Assembly (NCBI GenBank): GCA_037367405.1
Contig: JAZKJV010009329.1
Location: 620,001 to 684,000, forward strand
DNA: 64,000 nucleotides
Origin: Ottelia alismoides
Taxonomy: Eukaryota > Streptophyta > Magnoliopsida > Alismatales > Hydrocharitaceae
Direction: 5' to 3'
Both the position numbers and the translations under genes were made by a program. The notes beneath the pieces are model-generated. The model saw only the letters and a list, made by a program, of their open reading frames with translations, was not told the origin of the DNA and did no database searches. This document shows positions 24,120 through 34,483 of the stretch, piece by piece; position 1 is the first letter of the stretch; each line of letters opens with the position of its first letter.

Positions 24120-24842
24120 ATGCTGACTAAACCAGAAGTGGTGGCCGCCCTTCATGAGATCATTAAAGCCCCACTTCAACAGGCCATGACAGATTTATCT
24201 GCTCCTCAACACAAGAAGAGAAAGCGAAGAAGAAGATCTGAGCGTCACATTTTGACAATGGCCACTACCTACGCCATCTCTCACCGTCTGTATTTCAAGA
24301 AAGGGAACACCGCCACACCTCTTGTGAGTTGCTCCATATCTGACTATTCTTGTGATACCACTCTCCTTGACGGTGGTTCATCAATCAATATAATACCCTT
24401 CTTTGTGGTACAGTCTCTTCATCTTGGGCCTCTCAAGAAAACCAGGATGATAGTTCAATTTGCTGATGGATCTATCAAGAGGCCGAAGGGTATTCTAGAA
24501 AACGCTGTCATTTCTATTCAGGACATGAATTTCACTTCAAATTTTGTTGTAATGCCCATGGAGACCTCCACCCCTGTGGAGCACCCTCCAATCATCCTGG
24601 GACGGCCTTTCCTTGCCTCTACGGGAGCCGTTATTGATTATGGTTCAGGAGATATTCGCTTCCGTTCTGATGTAGGGAGCAATGTGTTGATCACTACACC
24701 CACTACCAACCAGAGACATGCATCCCATGAGAGCCCGCCCATGTTAGCCAACCTCAAGGAATTTGACCTCGATGATAATATCAGAGACTCTTGTTATATG
24801 TTGGATAATAAGGAAACCCAAGAATTCCTCTTTAAGGAGTAA
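24120..24842 (+). pseudogene. Athila-like retropepsin fragment, element B copy 1
   Basis: 240 codons. Residues 32-39 are a basic run (KKRKRRRR). The aspartic protease core is LLDGGSSINIIP with D-G-G-S at 84-87 where classical retropepsins have D-T/S-G. ADGSIKRPKGILE follows at 115-127 and PPIILGRPFLAS at 156-167, the pattern I recall for Athila-type Ty3/Gypsy protease. It would cut the Gag-Pol polyprotein. The upstream Gag frame is cut off by a 9-A run before the ATG where copy 2 has 10 A and stays open. It ends in TAA; the same frame continues after the stop. No RT follows. Confidence 0.75.
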
Positions 24843-25367
24843 GACTTGGAAAGCATAGACCTTGGAGTTCCCCCTTCTGGTATGTGGAGTTGTATAGATG
24901 GCATCCGCGGAATTTGCACGATAGAAACCGTAGAGCGGAAGGCAGATTCTGAGACTAGACAGGACAGACATGATTCGACTACTTTCACTGATGAGTCAGT
25001 TTCTATTCACCCTGATTCAGATGAGACCGATCAAGCCAAATTTGATTTGATTTCTTTTACAAAGAAATTTGGGCCTTTTGATAAAGATGATGATCCGGTA
25101 GAGGCTCGCCAGGCTGAAATTGATCCTACTTTTTCTGATAATGATTTCGAGCCATTCTACTTTGATGTTTGCGAGACTTCCCAGTCAGAACATGACCACG
25201 CTACTTCCAATAACTGGTTTAGGCCTGCACAATCTGAAACTGCTGAGGATACATTCTTGGTTGATCCTACTCAGTTCATATCTAATGATAACCCCAATAT
25301 CGACCTACACCTTGTCAAATCCATACCTCAGCGGTCCCACAAGAAGGTTCTCTTTCGACCTTCTTGA
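24843..25367 (+). pseudogene. Acidic Asp/Glu/Ser/Phe-rich ORF, element B copy 1
   Basis: It lies in the same frame as the retropepsin, directly after its TAA stop, with about 174 sense codons and no ATG near its start. The sequence is strongly acidic (DKDDDPVEAR, SDNDFEPFYFD, SETAEDTFLVDP) with no transmembrane or zinc motif seen. It could be a C-terminal extension read through the stop, or the remains of one long protein. D and F have acidic proteins at the same place, between leader and hairpin array. Function unknown. Confidence 0.5.
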
Positions 25368-25464
25368 CCTTTGTACATCCACTCCTCTTGTAGATCCTTT
25401 CTTTTCACTCTTTCTTCTCTCGTTTTATCATTCACCCCTTTTTCCGTGTGTGTGTGTATATATG

Positions 25465-25891
25465 CTATACTTAGGATGTGCTTTATCCTAAGTATAGGGG
25501 GAGCGAATGATTTGTGTTGTTCATATTCGTCTTGTTCATCACTCTTGTTGTTATTGCCTATACTTAGGGATACTCTACCCTAAGTATAGGGGGTAATGTT
25601 GTTCATATCGTATCTTTTCACTTTTGAGTCTGTACATTCTTTTCATCAGTTTTTCCCTTTTGTACACTCTACAATACTTAGGATTACTTGATCCTAGGTA
25701 TAGGGGGGATCACCAACTTCTCTTCTTTTTATCTTTTCTTTGAGTCGTTGTAGCATAGTAGTCTTTTCACTTTTCTATACTTAGCACGAGTTATGTCTTC
25801 CTTTTTCGCTCTCTGGTCACTATGAGGACATAGTTCGAGCTAAGTATAGGGGGTGTCGTATATATTGTATATATACTTTAGACATAACTCG
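25465..25891 (+). repeat. Array of four hairpins with PPT-like G-runs, element B copy 1
   Basis: Stems are CTATACTTAGGAT/ATCCTAAGTATAG (25465-25497, perfect 13 bp), CTATACTTAGGG/CCCTAAGTATAG (25558-25589, perfect 12 bp), ATACTTAGGAT/ATCCTAGGTAT (25674-25701) and a long stem at 25775-25849 whose outer arms are CTATACTTAGC/GCTAAGTATAG. Each 3' arm is followed by G4-G6. A third arm, GACATAACTCG (25881-25891), can pair perfectly with CGAGTTATGTC (25787-25797) of the last hairpin. Confidence 0.9.
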
Positions 25892-25950
25892 TACTTTTAA
25901 ATACGTTTATTTGGGGGGTTATGTGTATAATTTGTAATATTCACGTGTGT

Positions 25951-26051
25951 AAAAAAACAAAAAAACAAAAACACCAAAAAACAAAAAAACAAACAAAAAC
26001 AAAACAAACAAAAAAAACACAAAAAAACAAACAAACAAAAACAACAAAAAA
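25951..26051 (+). repeat. A/C-only tract
   Basis: About 100 bases with only A and C, mostly A-runs split by single C. It is kept in copy 2 (about 33988-34081). The translated frame at 25921-26163 is a low-complexity artefact. Confidence 0.7.
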
Positions 26052-26100
26052 ACTTATATATACTTGTACATATTTTACTAACACTTTTTCCTTAAAAAAG

Positions 26101-26625
26101 CTAACCGGGTCTCTTCATTCTGAGCTAAGTAGTGAGCGAGCCGTACAAGACAAGGAGCTTTAAAACTTTAAAAACATAAAAATATTTTCTTTGGATTTTT
26201 TCTGAGTATTTTTTATTAAATTGAAAAATTACAAAAAAGAGTTGGTGTGCGTATTTTTTGTCTTGTGAATATTACTTCGTGTTATTTTTGAAAAAAAATT
26301 GCAAAATCAAAATCACTAAAAAATTGAAAATCAATAAATATAAAAAATTAGAAATAAAAAAATTAAAAAATTAAAAGATAAAAATCACAAAAACCAAGGA
26401 TATTTGTCCTTTGAGATTCTTGTTTTCTCTTAATTAATTATTGATTAATTGAATAACCCTCACGATTTGTAGCCTCCCTGAGTTCGACCATGTCTGTTAT
26501 ACAGGTTAATAAGTAGAAAAATTTAAAAAATAAATAGTTTTTGTTTGTCATGGTATTTTGGGGATAACAACGACCAATTCATTTATCTTTAATTTTCCAA
26601 CCCCCCCAGACTTCCGTGATCAACA
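26101..26625 (+). repeat. Internal duplicate of B LTR tail
   Basis: 26101-26122 matches 34507-34528 of the element tail. From about 26125 to 26625 the sequence matches the last 490 bp of the 5' LTR (from about 21596) and ends GATCAACA before a second PBS. This marks the boundary of the tandem duplication and looks like a tail-to-LTR recombination scar. Confidence 0.85.
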
Positions 26626-26628
26626 AAA

Positions 26629-26646
26629 AGGCGTCGTTGCCGGGGA
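26629..26646 (+). other. Second primer-binding site in element B
   Basis: AGGCGTCGTTGCCGGGGA matches tRNA-Asp complement at 16 of 18 positions. It lies directly after the duplicated LTR tail. Confidence 0.8.
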
Positions 26647-28066
26647 GGCACGGCGAGGGTAGTTAGGTTTCTCTTTTGACTTGCTATTCTTGGTCATAAA
26701 TATCTGTTTACATTTTTACCATTCATTTCATTGTTTATATCACTGTATTTGTTTCATTTTTCTCTCATTTTTGATAATTTTATTTCTCACACATTCTCTT
26801 TTCTTTTTCTTGCAAGGGTCCACAGAGCGAAGAAGGCAATCTTAGGAGAGCCGAAGCACCCAAGCGACGTGGAGGCGGCTTGATTCTTCACCAAGCCACA
26901 AGAAAACATGAGAAGAGGAGAAGAAGAAGTGAAGGAGACAAAAAAAATTTAAAAGAGAGAGAGAGAGAGAGAGTTTTTCTTTTCCATTTGAACTCTATAA
27001 AAGGACATTCATTTGTTGCAGGGTCTGTTTCGCCAGGTGCTGGTGCACTTGGGGGACCTCACCGATTTTGTTTTCATATCTTTTATTTTTCTATATTTTC
27101 TGCAGATTTCGTGATCTACCACTTGATTGCTTTAATCAATTTTCTTGAGACAGGTAATTAATTAGGTCCAAACACTCTTAAACAAGAAATTTCTGTGCCT
27201 ATAGAGTAGAGCGTAATTTGGAATTAGTCAAATTAACTTGTTCTTTCCCGTTAATAGAAGCTATCATCTAGGACAGTTCACTTGCATTTGCATATAGGAT
27301 AGTTTATTTAAATTCTGCGTGGATCACTTGCATGTAGAGTGCTGGCGACAAGGTACGCATCTCTAACCCTTGCATGCATCATTGTTTTTAATCGCGCATT
27401 GGTATTTCCGATCTTCTTCCTTATTTTCACTCACATAAGTTAAAAAAGAAATTGGACACTCGGTAGGCGATTCGTTGAAAATATTTTAACCAAGTGATAA
27501 CAGATAAAATCAGGACTGCTAAAGAAAACTCGACCCTAAAAAATACAAGGAAAGTTATTATTTTGGGGAGAGTAACCCCCTCATTGTTTGGTTTGCTTGA
27601 GTGAGAGAGCAACCCGCACACTAGGATATAGCCACGCCCGAACTCTTTTCAGACTACTATCTTGGGTTAGTCGTTCTCCAGTGAGGCTCTCTCCGGTAGC
27701 CGGTAAAGTGGCTCGTGATGTCCTTAACAGATTGAATTGATCAGGTAGCCGATAAACGGTCCGCAATTCATACTGGTTGGGAAAGATCTAACTTTGGGAT
27801 TGGGCCAGTCTCCTTAGAGCATTGGGTTCCTAACAACTTGCTCTAACCGCTCTGATATATTGTATTCTCACCAAACTCTAAAATTGACAAGATAATTGAT
27901 CGAACCTTCACGGTCTTCACTTTGAGTTAAGTTGGTGAACTAGGGGTTTGTATTGTGTTTGATTGCTTGTGTGCTTGCTATATCCTTCTGTGCATTTGCG
28001 CCTTCTTCTCCATATCTTTTGACTTGACCACTCGTGCTCTTTCGATCCCTGTCTTTTGTTTCGGAG
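26647..28066 (+). other. 5' leader of element B, copy 2
   Basis: A near-identical repeat of the copy 1 leader, including CTATAAAAGG near 26994 and the GGACTGCTAA / GGGGAGAGTAACCCC block (about 27514-27583). The conserved GGACTTAGTC has mutated to GGAATTAGTC here. Confidence 0.8.
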
Positions 28067-28600
28067 ATGGGCTACTGGAGTTATTTTAATCCGATCTTCG
28101 TGGATACCTCGTACTCTCTAGACGATCCACCTTCCTTTTTTCAGGGGGACGTTCCTCCTGATTTTTGTGCATATCCTCCTGACCCATTATTTTAGGAATC
28201 GGAGGACTTTGATTTTCACCCACCCACATTCAACCCACCCGATCTTGGGATTTTGAAGTCACCTTTCATGATTTCCACACTTGAGATAATGAACCAGATG
28301 GTGGAGCATATGAATTCGAGGATTAGCAAACTATTTAACATAAATACGAGCCAGAAAGTTGCTCCACTATTTGAGGATATGGATTTATTTAAGGATAATC
28401 ATGAGAGCTTGCAATCGCCCAAAATACAAAAAAATGAGAAAATTTTAAAAATCCAAAAAGATTCTGGAAGACACATTATTGATTCATTTTTGCGAGGAGA
28501 TGACCCAAATGCCCGATCATCTACCCATACATCTATTCACATCATGTCCCAACCTTGACAACGAGGATTCCATTATACAAACTGCAAATGGCAATCCTCA
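28067..28600 (+). pseudogene. Gag-like remnant, element B copy 2
   Basis: ATG at 28067 opens a frame of 42 codons that stops at TAG (28193-28195), where copy 1 has CAG. The same frame reopens from 28196 to 28558. An extra T near 28493 shifts the frame compared with copy 1. At 28600 the copy is cut by antisense A sequence. The two copies carry different disabling changes, so both decayed separately after duplication. Confidence 0.6.
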
Positions 28601-28947
28601 ACTTTTTAAAAACAACCTTGACAAAAATTTAAAAACTGCAGGAATTAAAAACCTAGACTCTCGCTCTCTCACGACTCGACTCGATCTTAAATTAATTGCG
28701 AATTTAAGGAGGTCGGTGAAGATGCCTCGGTTTCTTGGAAAACCGCTCCACGTATGCTGTGTACCTCGCAAGAAAAATAAGAGAGATAATGTAAGAGAGT
28801 GACTCAAAAATAATGATAAAATAGACAAAAATAAATAAATGCTGAAAATAAATGGGATTTACAATGAAAAAATTCGGGGGTCAGACTACCCGAATGCGGA
28901 AAACCGAACAAAAATTTTCAAGACAAAAAAAAACTAAGCCGTTTGCC
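28601..28947 (-). mobile_element. 5' internal fragment of antisense family A element
   Basis: About 350 bp inward of the A PBS on the minus strand, joined abruptly to B Gag sequence at 28600. It is the only internal part of this A copy left; the second LTR is missing. Nothing coding is seen. Confidence 0.65.
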
Positions 28948-28965
28948 TCCCCGACAACGGCGCCA
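28948..28965 (-). other. Primer-binding site of family A (tRNA-Asp type)
   Basis: On the minus strand it reads TGGCGCCGTTGTCGGGGA, 17 of 18 matches to the tRNA-Asp complement. It lies 2 bp from the LTR end. Confidence 0.9.
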
Positions 28966-30775
28966 TCTGACGAATCCAAAAATGTCGCTTTTAAAAAGTT
29001 GTTTTTATCGTCGAGTGTGAAAATAATTAACGTCGTGCGTTGTAGGCGGCAATCGGAAACGATCAAGAAAATACCACAAATAAGTTATTCAATTTTAAAT
29101 CTCGTGGTTTTATGTTTATTTTACTTAGGCAAGTCCCAAGGTCGATCACAAGGAGGCAAAGGAACAAACTAGAGAGATGTTTATCAAAGTTCATGTTCGG
29201 TTTTCGAGGCGGTCTTTTTTTTAAGAATTTTCAATGCAATAGAGGGTGCAATATGCAAATCCGGCCTACTTTATGGACTAAAATGTGAATTACGTTCAAA
29301 TGATGTCCGAAAAATACGAAACTTGGCCGAGATATAAAATATGATGAAATAAGTGCACTGTAATTTTTTTGGAATTTTTGGATGCAATATGAATTTTTTA
29401 TGGATTTTTGAATGCAAATAGAATGAATTTTAATATTTAATTATAATAAATACTAAACCTACTTATTTTCAAGGATCAAAATTATCTGAGATCTATCACT
29501 AAGTGATGGATCTCAGAAAAATCTTAAACCTCAAAAATGTGGGGTTTAATACCTATTAAAAATTAAATACTAAAATATGCAAAATGATTTTTATAGGACA
29601 AATTATGCATGCAAATGTAAATCTTCTTAGGCACAATGTCAAGTACAATTAACTCTACAATATGTGATTTTTCAGGGATTTTTAGAGCAATGGTTAATCA
29701 ACTATGAATTTTAGAGCAAGAAATGGGTAAAATATGCAAATTTCCACAAAATAATTATTTGTTAATTAACCGCTCGTCACAAAAGTACCCACAAGATGTC
29801 AAACAGTAGAGAATTAATTAACAAACATCATGCAATTTTTGGATTAAGAAAATAATGTAAAGAAGAGGTCCAAAATCACAGGGGAACACAGGGGTACAGA
29901 TGCAGTATAAATAAATAAATAAAATTGCAAAGGGGGGACTTGTTTGTAGTTACCAATACTGAGAGGGGACGATGCTGCAAAATGTCCAAGTGGCACGTGC
30001 TAGGCACGTGCCCTTGGAGGCGGGGGCTGACGTGCGAATTCGTGAAGCTCCAAGGGGCGAACTGAAAATAACCCACGGTCATGTGCGGTGCACGTGACCT
30101 GGGTGGCTTTGACTGCTGACGTCCCTCCCGGGACGCACGTGCCTTGCACGTGCGTGGGGAGGTCTCGGGCGTCACGCCCGGTGGTGGAGCGGCTGAGTCG
30201 GGGGCTGGCCGTTGGTGGTGGATGGCCGGTGGAGTCTGGCCAAGGTGGTGGGCTTCTGGATGGCCGTCGACCGACTCACAGCGGAGCAGAGGAGGAGTGG
30301 AGCTTGCGGTGTGGCCGACACACGGCCGTGGGGCTTCGATGAAGCGGATGCGGTGTAGCTGGTGGTGTCAGTTGTCGAGCGGCGAAGCGGAAGTTGATGA
30401 CGACGAGGCATGGCTGGTGAAGCGATGGAGCCGAGGTGCAGTTGGAGGCGGTGGCGTAGTCGATGTGAGCGGTGATGGCCGACACACGGTCGTGGGACGT
30501 CGAGGGAGCAGCGGCGTGGCGGAGGAGTTGGTTATGGCAGCAGAGTTGATCGGGAGAGGCGCAGATAGAGAGAGAGAGAGGGAGAGAGAGAGGGAGAGGG
30601 AGAGAGAGTTAACCTGAAGACGGGGGCTCGACGGCGAACTGCGGCCGGAGCGAAGCAGCGGCGGAGGGCTTGAGCTGCGGCGAGGAGCGGAGAGCTTCTC
30701 GGATCACGCCGGCGAGGATGGTTGTCACGATCACCTGGAGAACGGCGGATGAAGCTTTCGATGGTTGCGACAGTT

Positions 30776-30784
30776 CTTTTATAG
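30776..30784 (-). promoter_or_regulatory. TATA box of antisense A LTR
   Basis: CTATAAAAG on the minus strand, downstream of the CACGTG-rich block. A CT run lies about 170 bp further on. Confidence 0.6.
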
Positions 30785-31111
30785 GGTAGAGATATGGCCG
30801 GAGAAGGAAGGAGATCGGGGGCAATTTGGGGGATCGGAGATGGATTTGACGAAGGTGCGAATCGGAGATGGAGGGGGAAGAGATACGCACGAGGCGGCGG
30901 CACGAGATTCGCGGCGTGGGGCGGCGGCCAAATTGGGAAAGGGGGCTGGATGAAGACGACTCACAGGCGCCGTCCGATCGCGCGTGATCGGATGGCGCCT
31001 GTCGCGCCACGTGGCGGAGAGAGGGCGATAGGCAGAGGCACGTGCGACGCACGTGCTCTCATTTAATTTAATTTTTTTTTATAAAACGGAAATAATAAGG
31101 CCAAAAATGTC

Positions 31112-31146
31112 TGACACGTGGCAGCACCAGGTGCTGCCACGTGTCA
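31112..31146. promoter_or_regulatory. Perfect 35-nt G-box palindrome in LTR A
   Basis: The 17-nt arms, each starting TGACACGTGGCAGC, pair perfectly around one central base. Each arm holds the ABRE/G-box ACACGTGGC. It is aligned with the palindrome at 1925-1959. Confidence 0.8.
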
Positions 31147-32003
31147 GCACCAGAAAATTCGGAAAATAATTATTTTGTAAAATCGATAAAAAATAGTAAA
31201 TGACCTCGGATTGAAAAACTTTCTTCACGAAAATTGCTCGTCTCGATGAGATCTACAACGTTTATAAGGACATCAAAACCAAATTCGGTTAAATGTAAAA
31301 AGTGAATTTTTGGGGTATCCTATGTACATAGAATACCTTGATTTTTGGGTTTTATAATTTTTTTTGTCATTTTTAAAACAGATAAAAATCCGGAAAAATT
31401 ACGGTAAAATCAAAGATAAATAAAGACACATTAATCTAATTTTTTTGGATTTTTGTTAATCAACAAAATATGTACATAAAATATTAGGTCAAAAACAGCT
31501 AAAATATACAATGTACAAAAGAGGCCCAAAACCCAACTTTCACATATGAGCTCCGATTCACTTGAACTTGGTCTTGTTTTGAAGGTAATTGAATGCACAT
31601 TAGTTCAAAAGTAAGTAGGATTAAATCGGACACTGGATGGGGAAGATATGTGGCTTTTAGTCCGAAAATCCTGAAATTAGGGTTTGGGTTTTTGGTCCGC
31701 TTATTTGGGTTAGTTATTTTTTTGTATTTTTCCTTTATTCTTGTTAGTGATATGTTCACAGTGGAAGTGGTTTTGAGTCATTTAGCATGAATGGGTTAAA
31801 AATCCGAGAAGTTAGGCTATTTACAGGTTATTTTGGCATGGATTTTTGGCTTCTTATTTTATGCAGAATTTTGTGCTAAAATGCCATTCTTATGGAAACA
31901 TGCATGAATGCTAATTATGCAGAATAGATGCAAGAATGCTGTTGATTTTGAGGGATTTGAGCTTAATAAATGAGATTTAGAGTGATGAATACGAGATTCA
32001 TCA

Positions 32004-32884
32004 CCCAAATGCTCGATCATCTACCCATACATCTATTCACATCATGTCCCAACCTTGACCACGAGGATTCCATTATACAAACTGCAAATGGCAATCCTCA
32101 TGTAAATGCTGATTCTGACCTCCTCCCTTGTATGGATGAGGTCCAAAAATTTAAAAAAAAAATGCTGACTAAACCTGAAGTGGTGGCCGCCCTTCATGAG
32201 ATCATTAAAGCGCCACTTCAACAAGTCATGACAGATTTATCTGCTCCTCAACACAAGAAGAGAAAGCGAAGAAGAAGATCTGAGCGTCACATCTTGACCA
32301 TGGCCACTACCTATGCCATCTCTCACCGTCTGTATTTCAAGAAAGGGAACACCGCCACACCTCTTGTGAGTTGCTCCATATCTGATTATTCTTGTGATAA
32401 CACTCTCCTTGACGGTGGTTCATCAATCAATATAATACCCTTCTTTATGGTACAGTCTCTTCATCTTGGGCCTCTCAAGAAAACCAGGATGATAGTTCAA
32501 TTTGCTGATGGATCTATCAAGAGACCGAAGGGTATTCTAGAAAACGCTGCCATTTCTATTCAGGACATGAATTTCACTTGAAATTTTGTTGTAATGCCCA
32601 TGGAGACCTCCACCCCTGTGGAGCACCCTCCAATCATCCTGGGATGGCCTTTCCTTGCCTCTACGGGAGCTGTTATTGATTATGGTTCAGGAGATATTCG
32701 CTTCCGTTCTGATGTAGGGAGCAATGTGTTGATCACTACACCCACTACCAACCAGAGACATGCATCCCATGAGAGCCCGCCCATGTTAGCCAACCCCAAG
32801 GAATTTGACCTCGATGATAATATCAGAGACTCTTGTTATATGTTGGATGATAAGGAAACCCAAGAATTCCTCTTTAAGGAGTAA
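32004..32884 (+). pseudogene. Gag-retropepsin fragment, element B copy 2
   Basis: It restarts at CCCAAATG, repeating 97 bp already present at 28504-28600. The frame is open from an ATG inside the A LTR (31970) through a 10-A run into the protease, so the Gag-protease joint is in frame here but not in copy 1. The core LLDGGSSINIIP is kept. A stop (TGA, 32579-32581) breaks the domain where copy 1 has TCA, and the ILGRPF motif reads ILGWPF. It ends in the same TAA as copy 1. Confidence 0.75.
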
Positions 32885-33409
32885 GACTCGGAAAGCATAG
32901 ACCTTGGAGTTCCCCCTTCTGGTATGTGGAGATGTATAGATGGCATCCGCGGAATTTACACAATAGAAACCGTAGAGCGGAAGGCAGATTCTGAGACTAG
33001 ACAGGACGGACATGATTCGACTACTTTCACTGATGAGTCAGTTCCTATTCACCCTGATTCAGATGAGACCGATCAAGCCAAATTTGATTTGATTTCTTTT
33101 ACAAAGGAATTTGGGCCTTTTGATAAAGATGATGATCCGGTAGAGGCTCGCCAGGCTGAAATTGATCCTACTTTTTCTGATAATGATTTCGAGCCATTCT
33201 ACTTTGATGTTTGCGAGACTTCCCAGTCAGAACATGACCATACTACTTCCAATAACTGGTTTAGGCCTGCACAATCTGAAACCGATGAGGATACATTCTT
33301 GGTCGATCCTACTCAGTTCATATCTAATGATAACCCCAATATCGACCTACACCTTGTCAAATCCATACCTCAGTGGTCCCGTAAGAAGGTTCGCTTTCGA
33401 CCTTCTTGA
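32885..33409 (+). pseudogene. Acidic ORF, element B copy 2
   Basis: It is the same length and frame as 24843-25367 with scattered substitutions and no new stop. Again it directly follows the retropepsin TAA. Function unknown; the copy adds no independent evidence of selection because the duplication is recent. Confidence 0.5.
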
Positions 33410-33502
33410 CCTTTGTACATCCACTCCTCTTGTAGATCCTTTCGTTTCACTCTTTCTTCTCTCATTTTATCATTCACCCCTTTTTCCGTGTGTGTATATA
33501 TG

Positions 33503-33932
33503 CTATACGTAGGATGTGCTTTATCCTAAGTATAGGGGGAGCGAATGATTTGTGTTGTTCATATTCGTCTTGTTCATCACTCTTGTTGTTATTGCCTATA
33601 CTTAGGGATACTCTACCCTAAGTATAGGGGCTGATGTTGTTCATATCGGGTCTTTTCACTTTTGAGTCTGTACATTCTTTTCATCAGTTTTTCCCTTTTG
33701 TACACTCTACTATACTTAGGATTACTTGATTCTAGGTATAGGGGGGATCACCAACTTCTCTTCTTTTTATCTTTTCTTTGAGTCGTTGTAGCATAGTAAT
33801 CTTTTCACTTTTCTATACTTAGCACGAGTTATGTCTTCCTTTTTCTCTCTCTGATCACTATGAGGACATAGTTCGAGCTAAGTATAGGGGGCGTCGTATA
33901 TATTGTATATATACTTTAGACATAACTCGTAC
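33503..33932 (+). repeat. Array of four hairpins with PPT-like G-runs, element B copy 2
   Basis: Stems are at 33503-33535, 33596-33627, 33710-33741 and a long one at 33813-33887, each followed by a G-run. The first 5' arm carries CTATACG for CTATACT. The third-arm sequence GACATAACTCG follows near 33919. Confidence 0.9.
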
Positions 33933-33984
33933 TTTTAAATACGTTTATTTGGGGGGTTATGTGTATAATTTGTAATATTCACGT

Positions 33985-34483
33985 GTGTAAAAAACAAAAA
34001 AAAACAAAAACACCAAAAAACAAAAAAACAAACAAAAACAAAAAAAAACAAAAAAACAAACAAACAAAAACAACAAAAAAACTTATATATACTTGTACAT
34101 ATTTTACTAACACTTTTTCCTTAAAAAAAACTACAAAACCAAATATCTATAAAAATTTGCGAAATTCAAAAAAAAAACCTTTCTTTCACATCTGCATTTT
34201 GCCTCAAAAAATCCATAAAAAGTTCAAAATTAGAATTTTTTTTAAAAAAATATGTTCTTTTCACATGTGCATCATTTTTTTTCAAAAAAACTCTCTGCAT
34301 TTTTCATATTTTGCATGTGCATTTTTCAGGATAGTATTGACATTTAAACTATGTCTGGAATAAAATTGAAGAATGGAGCTTAGTTGGACCTTAATCCACC
34401 TAATTCTCAGAGGAACTTCACCGAGAAATAGGATTTTAGAAGCTTCGGGTCTTTGACTTAATTCTTTGAGTTGCACATGACAA
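33985..34483 (+). other. A/C tract and AT-rich region after the array, copy 2
   Basis: An A/C-only tract (about 33988-34081) is followed by A-rich and T-rich runs to about 34340. No gene is seen. This part is missing from copy 1, which jumps from the A/C tract to the duplication joint. Confidence 0.6.

Larger units (their letters stand above)
28968..32003 (-). repeat. LTR of family A, minus strand, inserted in B copy 2
   Basis: On the minus strand it begins TGATGAATC-TCG-TATTCATCA and ends TTGGATTCGTCA before the PBS. It contains a perfect 35-nt G-box palindrome (31112-31146), about ten CACGTG sites, a TATA box (30776-30784) and a (GA)n tract (30566-30608). GC-rich frames at 30144-30617, 30532-30903 and 30609-31052 lie in the leader block and are not genes. 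Confidence 0.9.

Noticed and set aside
24120..24842. Host retropepsin-like gene (DDI1/aspartic protease)
   Set aside because: It lies between LTRs with PBS and PPT and is duplicated and broken in the second copy, so it is a retroelement protease.
25465..25891. Repeat array considered as CRISPR
   Set aside because: Repeats are degenerate hairpins with unequal spacing in a plant retrotransposon; no spacer pattern or cas genes.
30144..30617. 157-codon frame plus minus-strand frames 30532-30903 and 30609-31052
   Set aside because: Same LTR GC block, ending in a GA microsatellite; open on several frames because of base composition.
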